The position numbers and the translations under genes were made by a program. Below, in pieces: positions 1-8,149 of a stretch of DNA of 11,969 nt (the first letter of the stretch is position 1; every line of letters starts with the position of its first letter). This DNA comes from an uncultured Porphyromonadaceae bacterium (GTDB lineage Bacteria; Bacteroidota; Bacteroidia; Bacteroidales; Muribaculaceae), in the NCBI GenBank assembly GCA_905193995.1, contig CAJJQT010000031.1, positions 1-11,969 of the forward strand. Reading direction: 5' to 3'. The notes under the pieces are model-generated. The model was not told the DNA's origin, made no database searches, and saw only the letters and a program-made list of their open reading frames with translations.

Positions 1-1121
1 GCAGCGGCGCGGTTGAGCGACACGTCCTGCGACAGCTGGTCGTAGGCGCGCTGGATGAATGTAGCGGCCACGCCCATGACCGGGCGGCAACCGTCGGCGG
101 CCAGGCCCGAAGCCATGGCAACGCCCTGCTCCTCGGCGATGCCGACGTCGATGAACTGGCTGCCGGCCCTGGCGCGCTTGTCGGGCGTGAAGCCCAGGAC
201 GCCCGGGGTGTCGGCCGTTATGACGCACACTCGCGGGTCCTCGGCCATCCGCTGCAGCATCATGCCGCAGAATATATCGGCGTAGGTCTCGGCAGCGCTC
301 TGATATTTCAGGCAGCCTGTTGCGGGATCAAACGGCCCGCTGTAGTGAAACTGTTCCTTGTGCTCCTCAGCTACGGGAAGCCCGTGGCCCTTCATGGTAT
401 TGATATGTACCACAACGGGGTGTGTCGAGTCCTTCACGCTTTCGAAAGCCTTTACGAGCGACTCTATGTCGTTGCCGTAGGGCACGTAGATATAGTCGTA
501 GCCCATGGCCTTGAAGAGGTTGTTGGGACTTGTGCCGTTGGAGTCGCGCAACTCGGCCAGGTTTCTGTATATCGATCCGTGGGTCTCGGCGATACTCATC
601 TGATTGTCGTTGACCACCACGATGAAATTTGTGCCGAGCGTGCCGGCGTAGTCGAGCCCCTCGAAAGCTTCGCCGCCACTGAGCGAGCCGTCGCCTATGA
701 CGGCGATGACATTGTATTTTCCACCCGTGAGGTCGCGGGCCTTGGCCAGACCTGATGCAAGCGACACAGAGGTGGACGTATGGCCGATAGAGAAGAGATC
801 ATAGGGACTTTCGGCCGGATTAGTATAGCCGGTGACGTCATCGTAATGAGCGGGATCTATAAAGGCTGCGATGCGACCGGTCAGCATCTTGTGCACGTAG
901 CTTTGGTGCGACACGTCGAATACGATTTTGTCGGCCGGGGCGTTAAATACGTAGTGCAGGGCTACTGTCGGCTCGAGGAAGCCCAAGTTGGGGCCGACAT
1001 GGCCGCCATGACGGCTCAGGTTGGTGATCAGCGCGGCCCGCAGGTCATCGGCCAGAGGGGAAAGCTGGGCGACTGTCAGGCGCTTGATGTCTGCAGGCGA
1101 TTTGATATCCTTGATATTCAT
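1..1121 (-). CDS. 1-deoxy-D-xylulose-5-phosphate synthase-like enzyme, N-terminal part (runs off left edge)
   Basis: Thiamine-diphosphate enzyme of the DXS family, which condenses pyruvate with glyceraldehyde 3-phosphate for isoprenoid, thiamine and pyridoxal synthesis. The ATG is at 1121 and 373 codons are visible. Seen: GGHVGPNLG with His41; DVSHQSYVHK with His72; the cofactor motif GDGSLSGG (143-150) continuing to NDNQMSI (171-177); FDPATGCL (264-271); and DVGIAEEQGV, whose Glu330 lines up with the catalytic Glu370 of the E. coli enzyme recalled from memory. Odd: between NDNQMSI and the LFKAMGY stretch only about 24 residues remain where E. coli DXS has about 55, and the usual GPVDGHD motif reads VPYGND. 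It may therefore be a second, DXS-like paralogue rather than the main MEP-pathway enzyme, so no gene symbol is given. The C-terminal transketolase domain lies outside the window. It is divergent from the glycosyltransferase unit. Confidence 0.88.
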   Translation of the reverse strand, partial: MNIKDIKSPADIKRLTVAQLSPLADDLRAALITNLSRHGGHVGPNLGFLEPTVALHYVFNAPADKIVFDVSHQSYVHKMLTGRIAAFIDPAHYDDVTGYTNPAESPYDLFSIGHTSTSVSLASGLAKARDLTGGKYNVIAVIGDGSLSGGEAFEGLDYAGTLGTNFIVVVNDNQMSIAETHGSIYRNLAELRDSNGTSPNNLFKAMGYDYIYVPYGNDIESLVKAFESVKDSTHPVVVHINTMKGHGLPVAEEHKEQFHYSGPFDPATGCLKYQSAAETYADIFCGMMLQRMAEDPRVCVITADTPGVLGFTPDKRARAGSQFIDVGIAEEQGVAMASGLAADGCRPVMGVAATFIQRAYDQLSQDVSLNRAA

Positions 1122-1147
1122 GTTGTGTGTAATGGTTTTATGTCATT

Positions 1148-1156
1148 GCAAATTTA
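1148..1156 (-). promoter_or_regulatory. Bacteroidota-type -7 element for the DXS-like gene
   Basis: Read on the minus strand, TAAATTTGC matches the Bacteroidota -7 consensus TAnnTTTG exactly. It lies 26 nt upstream of the ATG at 1121. I see no clean TTTG -33 element at the expected distance, so only the -7 box is supported. Confidence 0.5.
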
Positions 1157-1207
1157 ACGAAAATAATCTGATTAAGATTCAGGTGCGGTTTTTAACTATG
1201 CAATGTA

Positions 1208-1239
1208 TTGGCACATTTCCCGAAGTTTTGTTAACTTTA
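1208..1239 (+). promoter_or_regulatory. weak candidate promoter for the glycosyltransferase operon
   Basis: TTG at 1208-1210 and TAACTTTA at 1232-1239 are separated by 21 nt and resemble the Bacteroidota -33/-7 pair with one mismatch in the -7 box. Transcription would begin within a few bases of the ATG at 1249, giving an almost leaderless mRNA. An alternative -7 box, TAACTATG at 1193-1200, also has one mismatch and would give a leader of about 40 nt. Sequence cannot decide between them. Confidence 0.3.
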
Positions 1240-1248
1240 CAGCCGATA

Positions 1249-2415
1249 ATGAAAAAAGACTCCGGAATAAAGATAGGCTACGACGCAAAACGGGCGTTCA
1301 GCAACATGACCGGCCTGGGCAATTACAGCCGCCTCGTGGCCGGCACCATGGCCGGCATGTATCCGGCCAATACCTACGTGCTCTACACTCCCCGCGAGCG
1401 CGAGAATCCGCGACTCGACCGCCTGCTGATGCGCGGAAACGTCGAGGTGAAGACTCCCGGCCGCCTCTGGCGGAGTCTTCCGTCGGCGTGGCGAAGCGCG
1501 GGCATATGCGGCGACCTGGCCGCCGACGGCATAGACCTCTACCACGGTCTGAGCAACGAGATACCGCTGGCGCCCGTACCATGCGCGTCGGTGGTGACGA
1601 TCCACGACCTGATATGGCGCCGGATACCGCAGGACTACTCTGCCATCGACCGGCGGCTCTACGACCTCAAATACGGCCACGCGGCCCGCAAGGCCGACCG
1701 CGTCATCGCCATAAGCGAGTGTACGAAGGCCGACATAGTGGCCGACTGGAATGTTGACCCGGCGCGGATAGATGTCATATATCAGGGAATCGACCCGGCA
1801 TTCAGCCGCCCCGTCACCTTCGAGGACCGCAAACGCATACGCAAGACCTACAACCTGCCCGGCCGATATATCCTGGCCGTGGGCACCGTGCAGAGCCGCA
1901 AGAACCAGCTGCTTGCGGTCCGCGCGCTTGAGGGGCTGCCCGACGACATCACGCTGGTGATCGCCGGGCGCGGCGACCGCCGCTACGGCCCCCGGGTGCG
2001 GGGCGCCATCGAAGAGATGCGTCTCGGCGACCGCGTGCGCTGGCTCGAAAACGTGCCCTTCACCGACCTCCCGGCACTGTACGCCGCCGCCGATCTGTCG
2101 TCGTACACCTCGCGCTACGAAGGGTTCGGACTGCCTGTGGTCGAGTCAATCGCTGCCGGGACACCCGTTGTGGCTTGCACGGGATCGTGTCTCGAGGAGG
2201 CCGGAGGTCCCGGAGGCATATACGTCGACCCCGACGACGTGCGCGGCTACACCGAAGCCGTCCGCGACATTCTCGACAAGACCTACGTGCGCGACCACAT
2301 GGCAGAGGCCGGCCGACGCTACGTACGCCGCTTCAACGCCAAGGACTTCGCCTCGTCACTGATGGTGACATACAACAAGGCTATACTGGACTATTCGCTC
2401 AAGAATATCAAATGA
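1249..2415 (+). CDS. GT4-family glycosyltransferase
   Basis: Retaining GT-B glycosyltransferase of 388 residues, probably adding a sugar to an envelope glycan or glycolipid from a nucleotide-sugar donor. Seen: an N-terminal beta strand with a Gly-rich acceptor loop (KIGYDAKRAF, then TGLGNYSRL); DLYHGLSNEIPL; VTIHDLIW; AISECTKADI and VIYQGIDPAF at the domain hinge; ILAVGTVQSRKN opening the donor domain; and the EX7E signature EGFGLPVVE with Glu291 and Glu299. There is no signal peptide or membrane span, so it should act in the cytoplasm or at the inner membrane face. The ATG at 1249 is chosen because the reading frame stays open far upstream into the divergent promoter and the first beta strand begins eight residues later. 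It is the first gene of the plus-strand unit. Acceptor and donor cannot be read from sequence. Confidence 0.9.
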   Translation: MKKDSGIKIGYDAKRAFSNMTGLGNYSRLVAGTMAGMYPANTYVLYTPRERENPRLDRLLMRGNVEVKTPGRLWRSLPSAWRSAGICGDLAADGIDLYHGLSNEIPLAPVPCASVVTIHDLIWRRIPQDYSAIDRRLYDLKYGHAARKADRVIAISECTKADIVADWNVDPARIDVIYQGIDPAFSRPVTFEDRKRIRKTYNLPGRYILAVGTVQSRKNQLLAVRALEGLPDDITLVIAGRGDRRYGPRVRGAIEEMRLGDRVRWLENVPFTDLPALYAAADLSSYTSRYEGFGLPVVESIAAGTPVVACTGSCLEEAGGPGGIYVDPDDVRGYTEAVRDILDKTYVRDHMAEAGRRYVRRFNAKDFASSLMVTYNKAILDYSLKNIK

Positions 2416-3467
2416 ATATGGAAGGAAAAACGATTCTGATCGTGGGTGCCGGCGGGTTCATCGGCGGATTCATAGCAGCCGAAGCCCTGCGCCGCGGCTA
2501 CGACACATGGGTGGGCGTGCGCGAATCGACCTCGCGCCGGTATCTGACGGACCCGCGCCTCAAATTCGTAGTGCTCGATTACGACAATCCCGACGCAGTG
2601 GAAGCCGGGTTGCGCCGCACCGTACCCGCGGCCGGCCGCTGGGACTACATCATATGGAATCTCGGCGCGACTAAGTGCGCAAACTTCGCCGACTTCAACC
2701 TGATCAACTTCCTCTATCCGCGCACCTTTATCAACATTCTGATAAACAATGACATGGTGCCGGAAAAATTCCTGTATATGAGTTCGCTGAGCGCCCTCGG
2801 AGCCGCCGACGAAAAGGGATACACTCCGATAGGGCCGCGCACTGTGCCGAATCCCAACACACGCTACGGTCTGTCGAAAATCAAGACTGAGACCTTCCTG
2901 GAAACGCTGCCCGACTTTCCCTGGATCATTTTCCGCCCGACCGGCGTCTACGGTCCGCATGAGAAGGACTATCTGATGATGATCAAGAGCATCGACTCGC
3001 ACTTCGACTTCGGGGTAGGGTACCGGCGCCAGCTGCTGACGTTCATCTACGTCGACGATCTGGTCGGAGCCATGTTCGACGCTCTGGCCGCCGACGGCAC
3101 CGTCCGCAAAAAATACATCATCAGCGAGGACCGCGCCTATTCGCAGAAGGATTTCCGCGCCATGGTGGCCCGCGAGCTGGGCGTAAAGTGGGTGATACCG
3201 CTGAAACTGCCTCTCTGGGCCGTATACGCGGCATCGGCTGTAGCCGAGAAGATCGCGGCCGCCAAGCGCCAGGCCTCGACCCTCAACCGCGACAAATACG
3301 TGATAATGAAGCAACGCAACTGGTCGTGCGACGTGTCCGACGCCAAGCGCGACTTCGGCTTCCGCATCAACTTCCCGCTCGAACGCGGCATCGCCGAGAC
3401 TGTCCGCGCCTACAAGGCAGAGAAAGAGCATGCAAAGGCAAAGACAAAGGAAGGAGGCGGAAAATGA
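2412..3467 (+). CDS. NAD(P)-dependent epimerase/dehydratase (extended SDR)
   Basis: A 351-residue Rossmann-fold enzyme of the extended short-chain dehydrogenase family, which typically changes nucleotide sugars or related alcohols at a carbonyl. Seen: ILIVGAGGFIGG (9-19) with the GxxGxxG dinucleotide-binding loop; LYMSSLSALG with the active-site Ser region (124-125); RYGLSK with the catalytic pair Tyr152 and Lys156; and FRPTGVYGP (174-182), typical of the substrate lobe. The last 15 residues are very rich in Lys, Glu and Gly. The start overlaps the preceding stop as ATGA, with a second Met two codons later as an alternative. Being directly downstream of a glycosyltransferase, a sugar-nucleotide substrate is a reasonable inference, but the exact substrate is not visible. 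Confidence 0.88.
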   Translation: MNMEGKTILIVGAGGFIGGFIAAEALRRGYDTWVGVRESTSRRYLTDPRLKFVVLDYDNPDAVEAGLRRTVPAAGRWDYIIWNLGATKCANFADFNLINFLYPRTFINILINNDMVPEKFLYMSSLSALGAADEKGYTPIGPRTVPNPNTRYGLSKIKTETFLETLPDFPWIIFRPTGVYGPHEKDYLMMIKSIDSHFDFGVGYRRQLLTFIYVDDLVGAMFDALAADGTVRKKYIISEDRAYSQKDFRAMVARELGVKWVIPLKLPLWAVYAASAVAEKIAAAKRQASTLNRDKYVIMKQRNWSCDVSDAKRDFGFRINFPLERGIAETVRAYKAEKEHAKAKTKEGGGK

Positions 3468-3718
3468 ACCGGCCGCCTGCATGGTTCATCGGCCTGGCCG
3501 CCGTTGCAGCTGTGCCGATGGTGCTGCTGACCGTGCGCGCCGACTCGGTCCTGCGCATGGCCTACGACACCGACTCGCCCGCTCTGAGCTGGCTCTATCC
3601 GGCGTACATAGTGCTGTCGGGCGTGCTGGCGTGCATATGCTACCGACAGCGGCCGACAATCGCCTGGATACTGCTGACACTGATGATCCTTACCGACATA
3701 CTTCTCCTTTTAGCCTGA
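3464..3718 (+). CDS. small membrane protein of unknown function, 84 residues
   Basis: I do not recognise a family. Three hydrophobic segments are visible: about residues 8-24, 43-60 and 66-84. The first two are separated by a polar stretch containing RADS and YDTDSP, and the last two by a short basic turn (YRQRP). This suggests a three-span inner-membrane protein with almost no soluble part. The ATG overlaps the epimerase stop as ATGA, and an AAGGAGG lies at 3451-3457 inside the epimerase tail, a good Shine-Dalgarno match that is unusual for Bacteroidota. The next gene begins two bases after its stop, so it is translated as part of the operon. GC and codon use match its neighbours, which argues that it is a real gene rather than spacer. 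Confidence 0.7.
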   Translation: MNRPPAWFIGLAAVAAVPMVLLTVRADSVLRMAYDTDSPALSWLYPAYIVLSGVLACICYRQRPTIAWILLTLMILTDILLLLA

Positions 3719-3720
3719 CT

Positions 3721-4365
3721 ATGACCGACATCGACGAATACGTAACCCGGTACAGCGACCCGCAGCCGCCCGAACTCGAGAGGCTCTACCGCCACACGCA
3801 CCTGACGCGCCTCTATCCCCGCATGTGCTGCGAACCCGTACAGGGCCGTCTGCTTAAGATGCTCACGACAATGATACGCCCGCAGCGTATCCTCGAGTTA
3901 GGGACCTTCAGCGGCTATTCCACCCTCTGCTTTGCCGAGGGAATGCCCTCAGGTGCCGAGATTCACACCGTGGAGATCGATGACGAGGCCGAACCAGAGC
4001 TTTCCGAGCTGTTTGCGGCCTCGGACCGCGCCGCCGACATTCATCTGCACATCGGCGACGCCATGGATATCGTTCCGCTTATCTCAGGCGACCCATGGGA
4101 CCTGGTCTACATCGACGCCAACAAGCGCCAGTACACCGACTACTACCGCATGGTCAAGCCGCTCATGGCTCCGGGCGCATACATTCTGGCCGACAACACG
4201 CTCTGGAGCGGGAAGGTGCTCGAACCCGAGGCCAACCACGACGCGCAGACTCGCGGCGTCGATGCATTCAACCGCCTCGTAGCCGGCGATCCGGACGTAG
4301 AGACGGTGATGATACCGCTGCGCGACGGACTGACGCTAATACGCATAAAACCCGCCGAAAGATGA
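3721..4365 (+). CDS. class I SAM-dependent O-methyltransferase (catechol OMT-like)
   Basis: A 214-residue methyltransferase of the cation-dependent O-methyltransferase family (the caffeoyl-CoA / catechol OMT group), which moves a methyl from S-adenosylmethionine to a hydroxyl. Seen: the SAM-binding motif I ELGTFSGYST (59-68); the acidic end of strand 2, HTVEIDDE (82-89); the mid-domain VYIDANK (129-135) with metal/SAM-site Asp132; and ADNTLWSGKV (157-166), where Asp158 and Asn159 are the usual metal ligands. It starts two bases after the membrane protein stop and ends in a 4-nt ATGA overlap with the next gene. Bacterial members act on diverse small molecules and some on RNA, so the substrate is open. 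Confidence 0.9.
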   Translation: MTDIDEYVTRYSDPQPPELERLYRHTHLTRLYPRMCCEPVQGRLLKMLTTMIRPQRILELGTFSGYSTLCFAEGMPSGAEIHTVEIDDEAEPELSELFAASDRAADIHLHIGDAMDIVPLISGDPWDLVYIDANKRQYTDYYRMVKPLMAPGAYILADNTLWSGKVLEPEANHDAQTRGVDAFNRLVAGDPDVETVMIPLRDGLTLIRIKPAER

Positions 4366-4898
4366 AAAAAAAGACTATCTGGGACATGAACCGCCTGTCT
4401 GTCGAGGACTTCCGCACCGCGCCCAAACTGCCGCTGACCGTAGTGCTCGACAATGTCAGGTCGCTCAACAACATAGGATCCATTTTCCGTACATGCGACG
4501 CATTCGCCGTCGAGCGGCTGGTACTCTGTGGCATATCGCAGACCCCTCCCTCGGCCGAAATCCACAAGACAGCCCTCGGCGCCGAAGAATCGGTCGAGTG
4601 GCGCTACTTCGCCACAACGGCCGAAGCTGTCGAAACCCTGCGCCGCGACGGCTACACGGTGTGCTGCCTCGAACAGGTCAACGGCTCGGTAGCCCTCGAC
4701 CGATTCATTCCCGACCCGGCTGTGCGCTACGCCTTCGTGGCCGGGCACGAGGTCGACGGAGTGGCGCAGGACATCGTCGACGCCTGCGACCTCTGCCTTG
4801 AAATCCCGCAGAGCGGCACGAAACATTCGCTCAACGTGGCCGTGTCTACAGCTATCGCCATATGGCACTTCTACAGTAACTTATCTCTCTCAAAATGA
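4362..4898 (+). CDS. TrmH/SpoU-family RNA 2'-O-methyltransferase
   Basis: A 178-residue SPOUT (trefoil-knot) methyltransferase that methylates ribose 2'-OH groups in tRNA or rRNA. Seen: motif 1 NNIGSIFRT (36-44) with Asn37 and Arg43; motif 2 VAGHEVDGV (126-134); and motif 3 IPQSGTKHSLNVAVS (148-162), which forms the knot and the SAM pocket. There is no N-terminal L30e-like substrate domain, so it matches the short TrmH-like forms common in Bacteroidota. The N-terminus is basic (MKKKTIWDMNRLS). Translation start and upstream stop overlap as ATGA. Whether the target is tRNA or rRNA cannot be told here. Confidence 0.9.
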   Translation: MKKKTIWDMNRLSVEDFRTAPKLPLTVVLDNVRSLNNIGSIFRTCDAFAVERLVLCGISQTPPSAEIHKTALGAEESVEWRYFATTAEAVETLRRDGYTVCCLEQVNGSVALDRFIPDPAVRYAFVAGHEVDGVAQDIVDACDLCLEIPQSGTKHSLNVAVSTAIAIWHFYSNLSLSK

Positions 4899-5944
4899 AA
4901 ATACGCACCTACGGCGCGGCCCGCATGGGCGCCTTCGCCGTCACCATTCTGTCCAGCTTTATCCTTATGGTCAATTGCAGCAGTAAAACAACCGACACCG
5001 CAGTCCCCGCGGCCGCCGCGGTAACCATACACCCCGTCACGGCCGAGCCGCAGGGCGCCGTCACTTACCCGCGCAAACTCCGGCCCGGCGACAAGATAGC
5101 GATTGTGTCGCCCGCCGGCCCCATCGACCGCGACATCGTCGAAAAGGCCGCCGCCGTGATCCGCGGTCAGGGCTTTGAGCCTGTCATCTATCCGCATGCA
5201 TTCGGCCGCAACGGCCACTTCAGCGGTACGCACGACGAACGATTCGCCGACCTGCAAGCCGCGCTGACGGACACGGCCGTGCGCGCCATCCTGTGCAGCC
5301 GCGGAGGCTACGGCGTAGTCCACAACCTCGACCGTCTGGCCGCCCTGCCGCTGAAGGACGATCCTAAATGGATCATCGGCTTCAGCGACATATCGGCCCT
5401 GCACGCACTTATGGCCTCGAACAACATAGCCAGCATCCACTCCTCGATGGCCAAGCAGATAATGCTCGGCGCCGACGATCCGGACAACAAGATGCTGTTC
5501 GGTATCCTGCGCGGCGAGATGCCCTCGTACACCTTCGCGCCGAACGAGTACAACTGCACAGGCACGGCCACGGGGCGGCTCTTAGGCGGCAATCTGGCCG
5601 TCATAGCCGACCTGATCAGCACGCCTTTCGACATCATCCGCCCGGGTTCGATACTTTTCATAGAGCCGATATACAAGGTCGAGCGTATTCTCTACCAGCT
5701 CAAGCTCAGCGGCATACTGCCCAATCTCAAGGGGCTCATCATAGGCCAGTTCACCGACTACAAGCCCGACGGCAACCACAAGCGCATAGAGGACATGATC
5801 CACGACATAGTCAAGGACTACGACTACCCGATAGCCTTCGGAGTGCCCGTCGGGCACGTCGACCACAACATTCCGCTGATCGAATCCTCGGAAGCGACCC
5901 TCACGGTCACGCCCGAGAAAGTGACCCTCACGCTGGCGCGCTGA
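4895..5944 (+). CDS. S66-family LD-carboxypeptidase, predicted lipoprotein
   Basis: A 349-residue peptidase of the LdcA family, which removes the terminal D-Ala from tetrapeptide stems during peptidoglycan recycling. Seen: KLRPGDKIAIVSPAGP (61-76) at the domain start; ILCSRGGYG (132-140) with Ser135 as the nucleophile; LFIEPIYKVER (254-264) with Glu257; and GVPVGHVDHNIPL (316-328) with His321, giving the family's Ser-Glu-His triad. The N-terminus is a signal peptide: basic start, hydrophobic 13-26, then a lipobox-like MVNC with Cys28. It should thus be membrane-anchored facing the periplasm, whereas classical LdcA is cytoplasmic. A linker rich in Ala and Pro follows (about 29-57). It is the last gene of the unit, joined to the previous gene by an ATGA overlap and convergent with miaA. 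Confidence 0.9.
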   Translation: MKIRTYGAARMGAFAVTILSSFILMVNCSSKTTDTAVPAAAAVTIHPVTAEPQGAVTYPRKLRPGDKIAIVSPAGPIDRDIVEKAAAVIRGQGFEPVIYPHAFGRNGHFSGTHDERFADLQAALTDTAVRAILCSRGGYGVVHNLDRLAALPLKDDPKWIIGFSDISALHALMASNNIASIHSSMAKQIMLGADDPDNKMLFGILRGEMPSYTFAPNEYNCTGTATGRLLGGNLAVIADLISTPFDIIRPGSILFIEPIYKVERILYQLKLSGILPNLKGLIIGQFTDYKPDGNHKRIEDMIHDIVKDYDYPIAFGVPVGHVDHNIPLIESSEATLTVTPEKVTLTLAR

Positions 5945-5979
5945 TCGGGTCGGGTAGGGGATGCACCCGAAAATCGCAT

Positions 5980-6894
5980 TTAAAGGCACCCTGCGGCGCG
6001 AAGAACATCTGAAGCGGTGGGGCTCTCAGGCAACCACACCGCCTGCCTCACAGACGGTCTGGCAAGCCATGTGAGCTGTTTCTTCGCGTAAACGCGCGTG
6101 TTCTTGGCAATGCGTGCCACGGCCGTGTCAAGCGGCATCGCGCCGTCGAGGAAGGCGAAAAGCTCCTTGTAGCCGACTGTATTGAGCGAATTGAGGTGGC
6201 GCAGCGGGTATACGCGGCGTGCCTCGTCGAGCAGCCCGGCCTCCATCATGGCGCCGACGCGTCGGTTGATTCGGTCGAAGAGCCGCTCGCGGGGCAGATC
6301 GAGGGCCACCTTTACTATGTCGAACGGCCGCGGCGAGGTAGCCCTGCGGCGCAGGCTGCTGTACGGCTGCCCGGCCTCGAGGGTAATCTCTATAGCATGG
6401 GCCACGCGGCGCGGATTGCGCAGGTCGGCTTCGGCTGCATATTCCGGATCGATTGTCTCAAGCCATCCCGCCAGGGCGTCGAGGCCGCCGCTATCATAGA
6501 GCGACCGCACGCGGCTGCGGGTCGCGTCACTGATGTCGGGGAGGCGGTCGATGCCGTCGGTGACAGCGTCGACGTACATCATCGAGCCGCCGCACATCAC
6601 GGCGACATCATTCTGCGCGAAGAGCTCACCTAACAGCTTCAATGCCTCTGCCTCGTAGCGGGCCGCGCTGTAGTATTCGTCGAGATCAAGAACGCCCACG
6701 AAATGATGTCGCACGGCCGCAAGCTGCCCGGAGGTCGGGGCTGCCGTGCCGATGGATATGCCGCGGTAGATCTGACGCGAGTCGGCCGACACGATATCGC
6801 ACCCCAGACGCGAGGCCACATCGACAGCCAGGGCCGACTTACCCGAGGCAGTCGGCCCTGTGATGACTATGAGAAGCGGTCGGGGGCCGTTCAC
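5980..6894 (-). CDS. miaA: tRNA dimethylallyltransferase
   Basis: MiaA transfers a dimethylallyl group to N6 of A37 in tRNAs that read codons starting with U; 304 residues, normal length. Seen: the P-loop GPTASGKS (13-20); [10 protein letters not shown] (36-45) with the catalytic-base Asp38; CGGSMMY (101-107) in place of the commoner [40 protein letters not shown]; and [12 protein letters not shown] near the C-terminus, all diagnostic of MiaA. The start is GTG at 6894, overlapping the pepT stop as GTGA; no ATG lies close enough upstream of the P-loop to replace it. It is the last gene of the minus-strand unit and is translationally coupled to pepT. Confidence 0.95.
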   Translation of the reverse strand: MNGPRPLLIVITGPTASGKSALAVDVASRLGCDIVSADSRQIYRGISIGTAAPTSGQLAAVRHHFVGVLDLDEYYSAARYEAEALKLLGELFAQNDVAVMCGGSMMYVDAVTDGIDRLPDISDATRSRVRSLYDSGGLDALAGWLETIDPEYAAEADLRNPRRVAHAIEITLEAGQPYSSLRRRATSPRPFDIVKVALDLPRERLFDRINRRVGAMMEAGLLDEARRVYPLRHLNSLNTVGYKELFAFLDGAMPLDTAVARIAKNTRVYAKKQLTWLARPSVRQAVWLPESPTASDVLRAAGCL

Positions 6895-8129
6895 TTGAAC
6901 TGACCTGTGCCGACGATGCGGCAGATCTCAACTATGACGTCCATGGCTTTCTCCATCGAGGGAACCGGCACGAACTCGTAGCGTCCGTGGAAATTCAGGC
7001 CGCCGGCGAAGATATTGGGGCAGGGGAGGCCCTTGAACGACAGCTGTGCGCCGTCTGTGCCGCCGCGGATGGGCTGCACCTTGGGCGTGACGCCGACGTT
7101 CTCCATGGCCTGGCGGGCGATGTCGATGATGTACATCACCGGCTCGATCTTCTCGCGCATGTTGTAGTACTGATCCTTGATCTCGAGCTCGCAGCAATCC
7201 GGAAATTCGTTGTTGATCTTGCGCGAAAGGTGCTCGAGCTCCTTCTTGCGGCGCTCGAAACGGTCGCGGTCGTGGTCGCGGATTATGTAGGTGAGCGTGG
7301 TCTGCTCCACGGTTCCTTCCATACCCACGAGGTGATAGAAGCCCTCGTAGCCCTCGGTGTGCTCGGGAGTTTCCCAGCGCGGGAGCATGATCATGAACTG
7401 GTTGGCGATGCGCATCGAGTTGACCATCTTGTGCTTGGCGTAACCCGGATGCACGTTGCGGCCCTTGAAAGTGACCTTGGCTACGGCGGCGTTGAAGTTT
7501 TCAAACTCGAGTTCGCCGATCTCGCCACCGTCCATGGTGTAGCCGAAATCAGCGCCGAAGGCCGGAACATCGAACTTGTGAGCGCCGCGGCCTATCTCCT
7601 CGTCGGGATTGAACGCCACCCGTACGGGGCCGTGCTTGATCTCGGGATGGGCCAGCAGATACTCCATTGCCGTGACTATCTCTGCCACGCCGGCCTTGTC
7701 GTCGGCCCCCAGCAACGTGTTACCATCGGTGACGATCAGCGCCTGACCTTTGTATCCGAGCAGCTCGGGGAAGTCCTTGGGCGAGAGTGTCACGCCGGCT
7801 TCACGGTTGAGCACGATGTCGCCGCCGTCGTAATTCTCGACGATACGAGGCGACACGTGGCGCCCCGACATGTCGGGCGACGTGTCGAGGTGCGCGATGA
7901 AGCCTACGGTGGGCACCTGCAGGGCGCCGTCGAGATTGCCGGGCAGCGTGGCCATCAGATAACCGTTCTCGTCGAGCGTCACGTCCGAGAGCCCGATGCG
8001 CTCCAGCTCGTCCTTCAGATGGCGCGCGAATATCATCTGACCCGGAGTCGACGGCGTCAGATTGGTCAATTCATCACTCTGGGTATCGAATTTCACATAC
8101 CCGAGGAAGCGATCAACAAGATTTACCAT
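6891..8129 (-). CDS. pepT: peptidase T (tripeptide aminopeptidase)
   Basis: Cytoplasmic M20B metallopeptidase that releases the N-terminal residue from tripeptides; 412 residues, typical length. The di-zinc site is complete: AHLDTSPD with His80 and Asp82; LLGADDKAG with bridging Asp143; [10 protein letters not shown] with catalytic Glu177 and Glu178; YTMDGG with Asp200; and NFHGRYEF with His381. The lid-domain stretch [12 protein letters not shown] is also present, as is [12 protein letters not shown] near the C-terminus. There is no signal peptide. The ATG at 8129 is used; another ATG a few bases upstream is out of frame. It follows the lipoprotein gene by 20 bases and overlaps miaA by four. 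Confidence 0.96.
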   Translation of the reverse strand: MVNLVDRFLGYVKFDTQSDELTNLTPSTPGQMIFARHLKDELERIGLSDVTLDENGYLMATLPGNLDGALQVPTVGFIAHLDTSPDMSGRHVSPRIVENYDGGDIVLNREAGVTLSPKDFPELLGYKGQALIVTDGNTLLGADDKAGVAEIVTAMEYLLAHPEIKHGPVRVAFNPDEEIGRGAHKFDVPAFGADFGYTMDGGEIGELEFENFNAAVAKVTFKGRNVHPGYAKHKMVNSMRIANQFMIMLPRWETPEHTEGYEGFYHLVGMEGTVEQTTLTYIIRDHDRDRFERRKKELEHLSRKINNEFPDCCELEIKDQYYNMREKIEPVMYIIDIARQAMENVGVTPKVQPIRGGTDGAQLSFKGLPCPNIFAGGLNFHGRYEFVPVPSMEKAMDVIVEICRIVGTGQFK

Positions 8130-8149
8130 TGCATTATGTGTTTTACAAA

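Noticed and set aside
55-1157. Three plus-strand ORFs across the left end
   Set aside because: They lie antisense to the DXS-like gene, whose motifs are clear, and their translations show no protein-like motifs.
2391-3482. Minus-strand ORF of 363 codons
   Set aside because: Antisense shadow of the epimerase gene, which carries the GxxGxxG and YxxxK motifs.
5945-5979. Possible terminator between the convergent S66 and miaA genes
   Set aside because: Only a 4-base GGGT/ACCC stem is visible, with no T tract.
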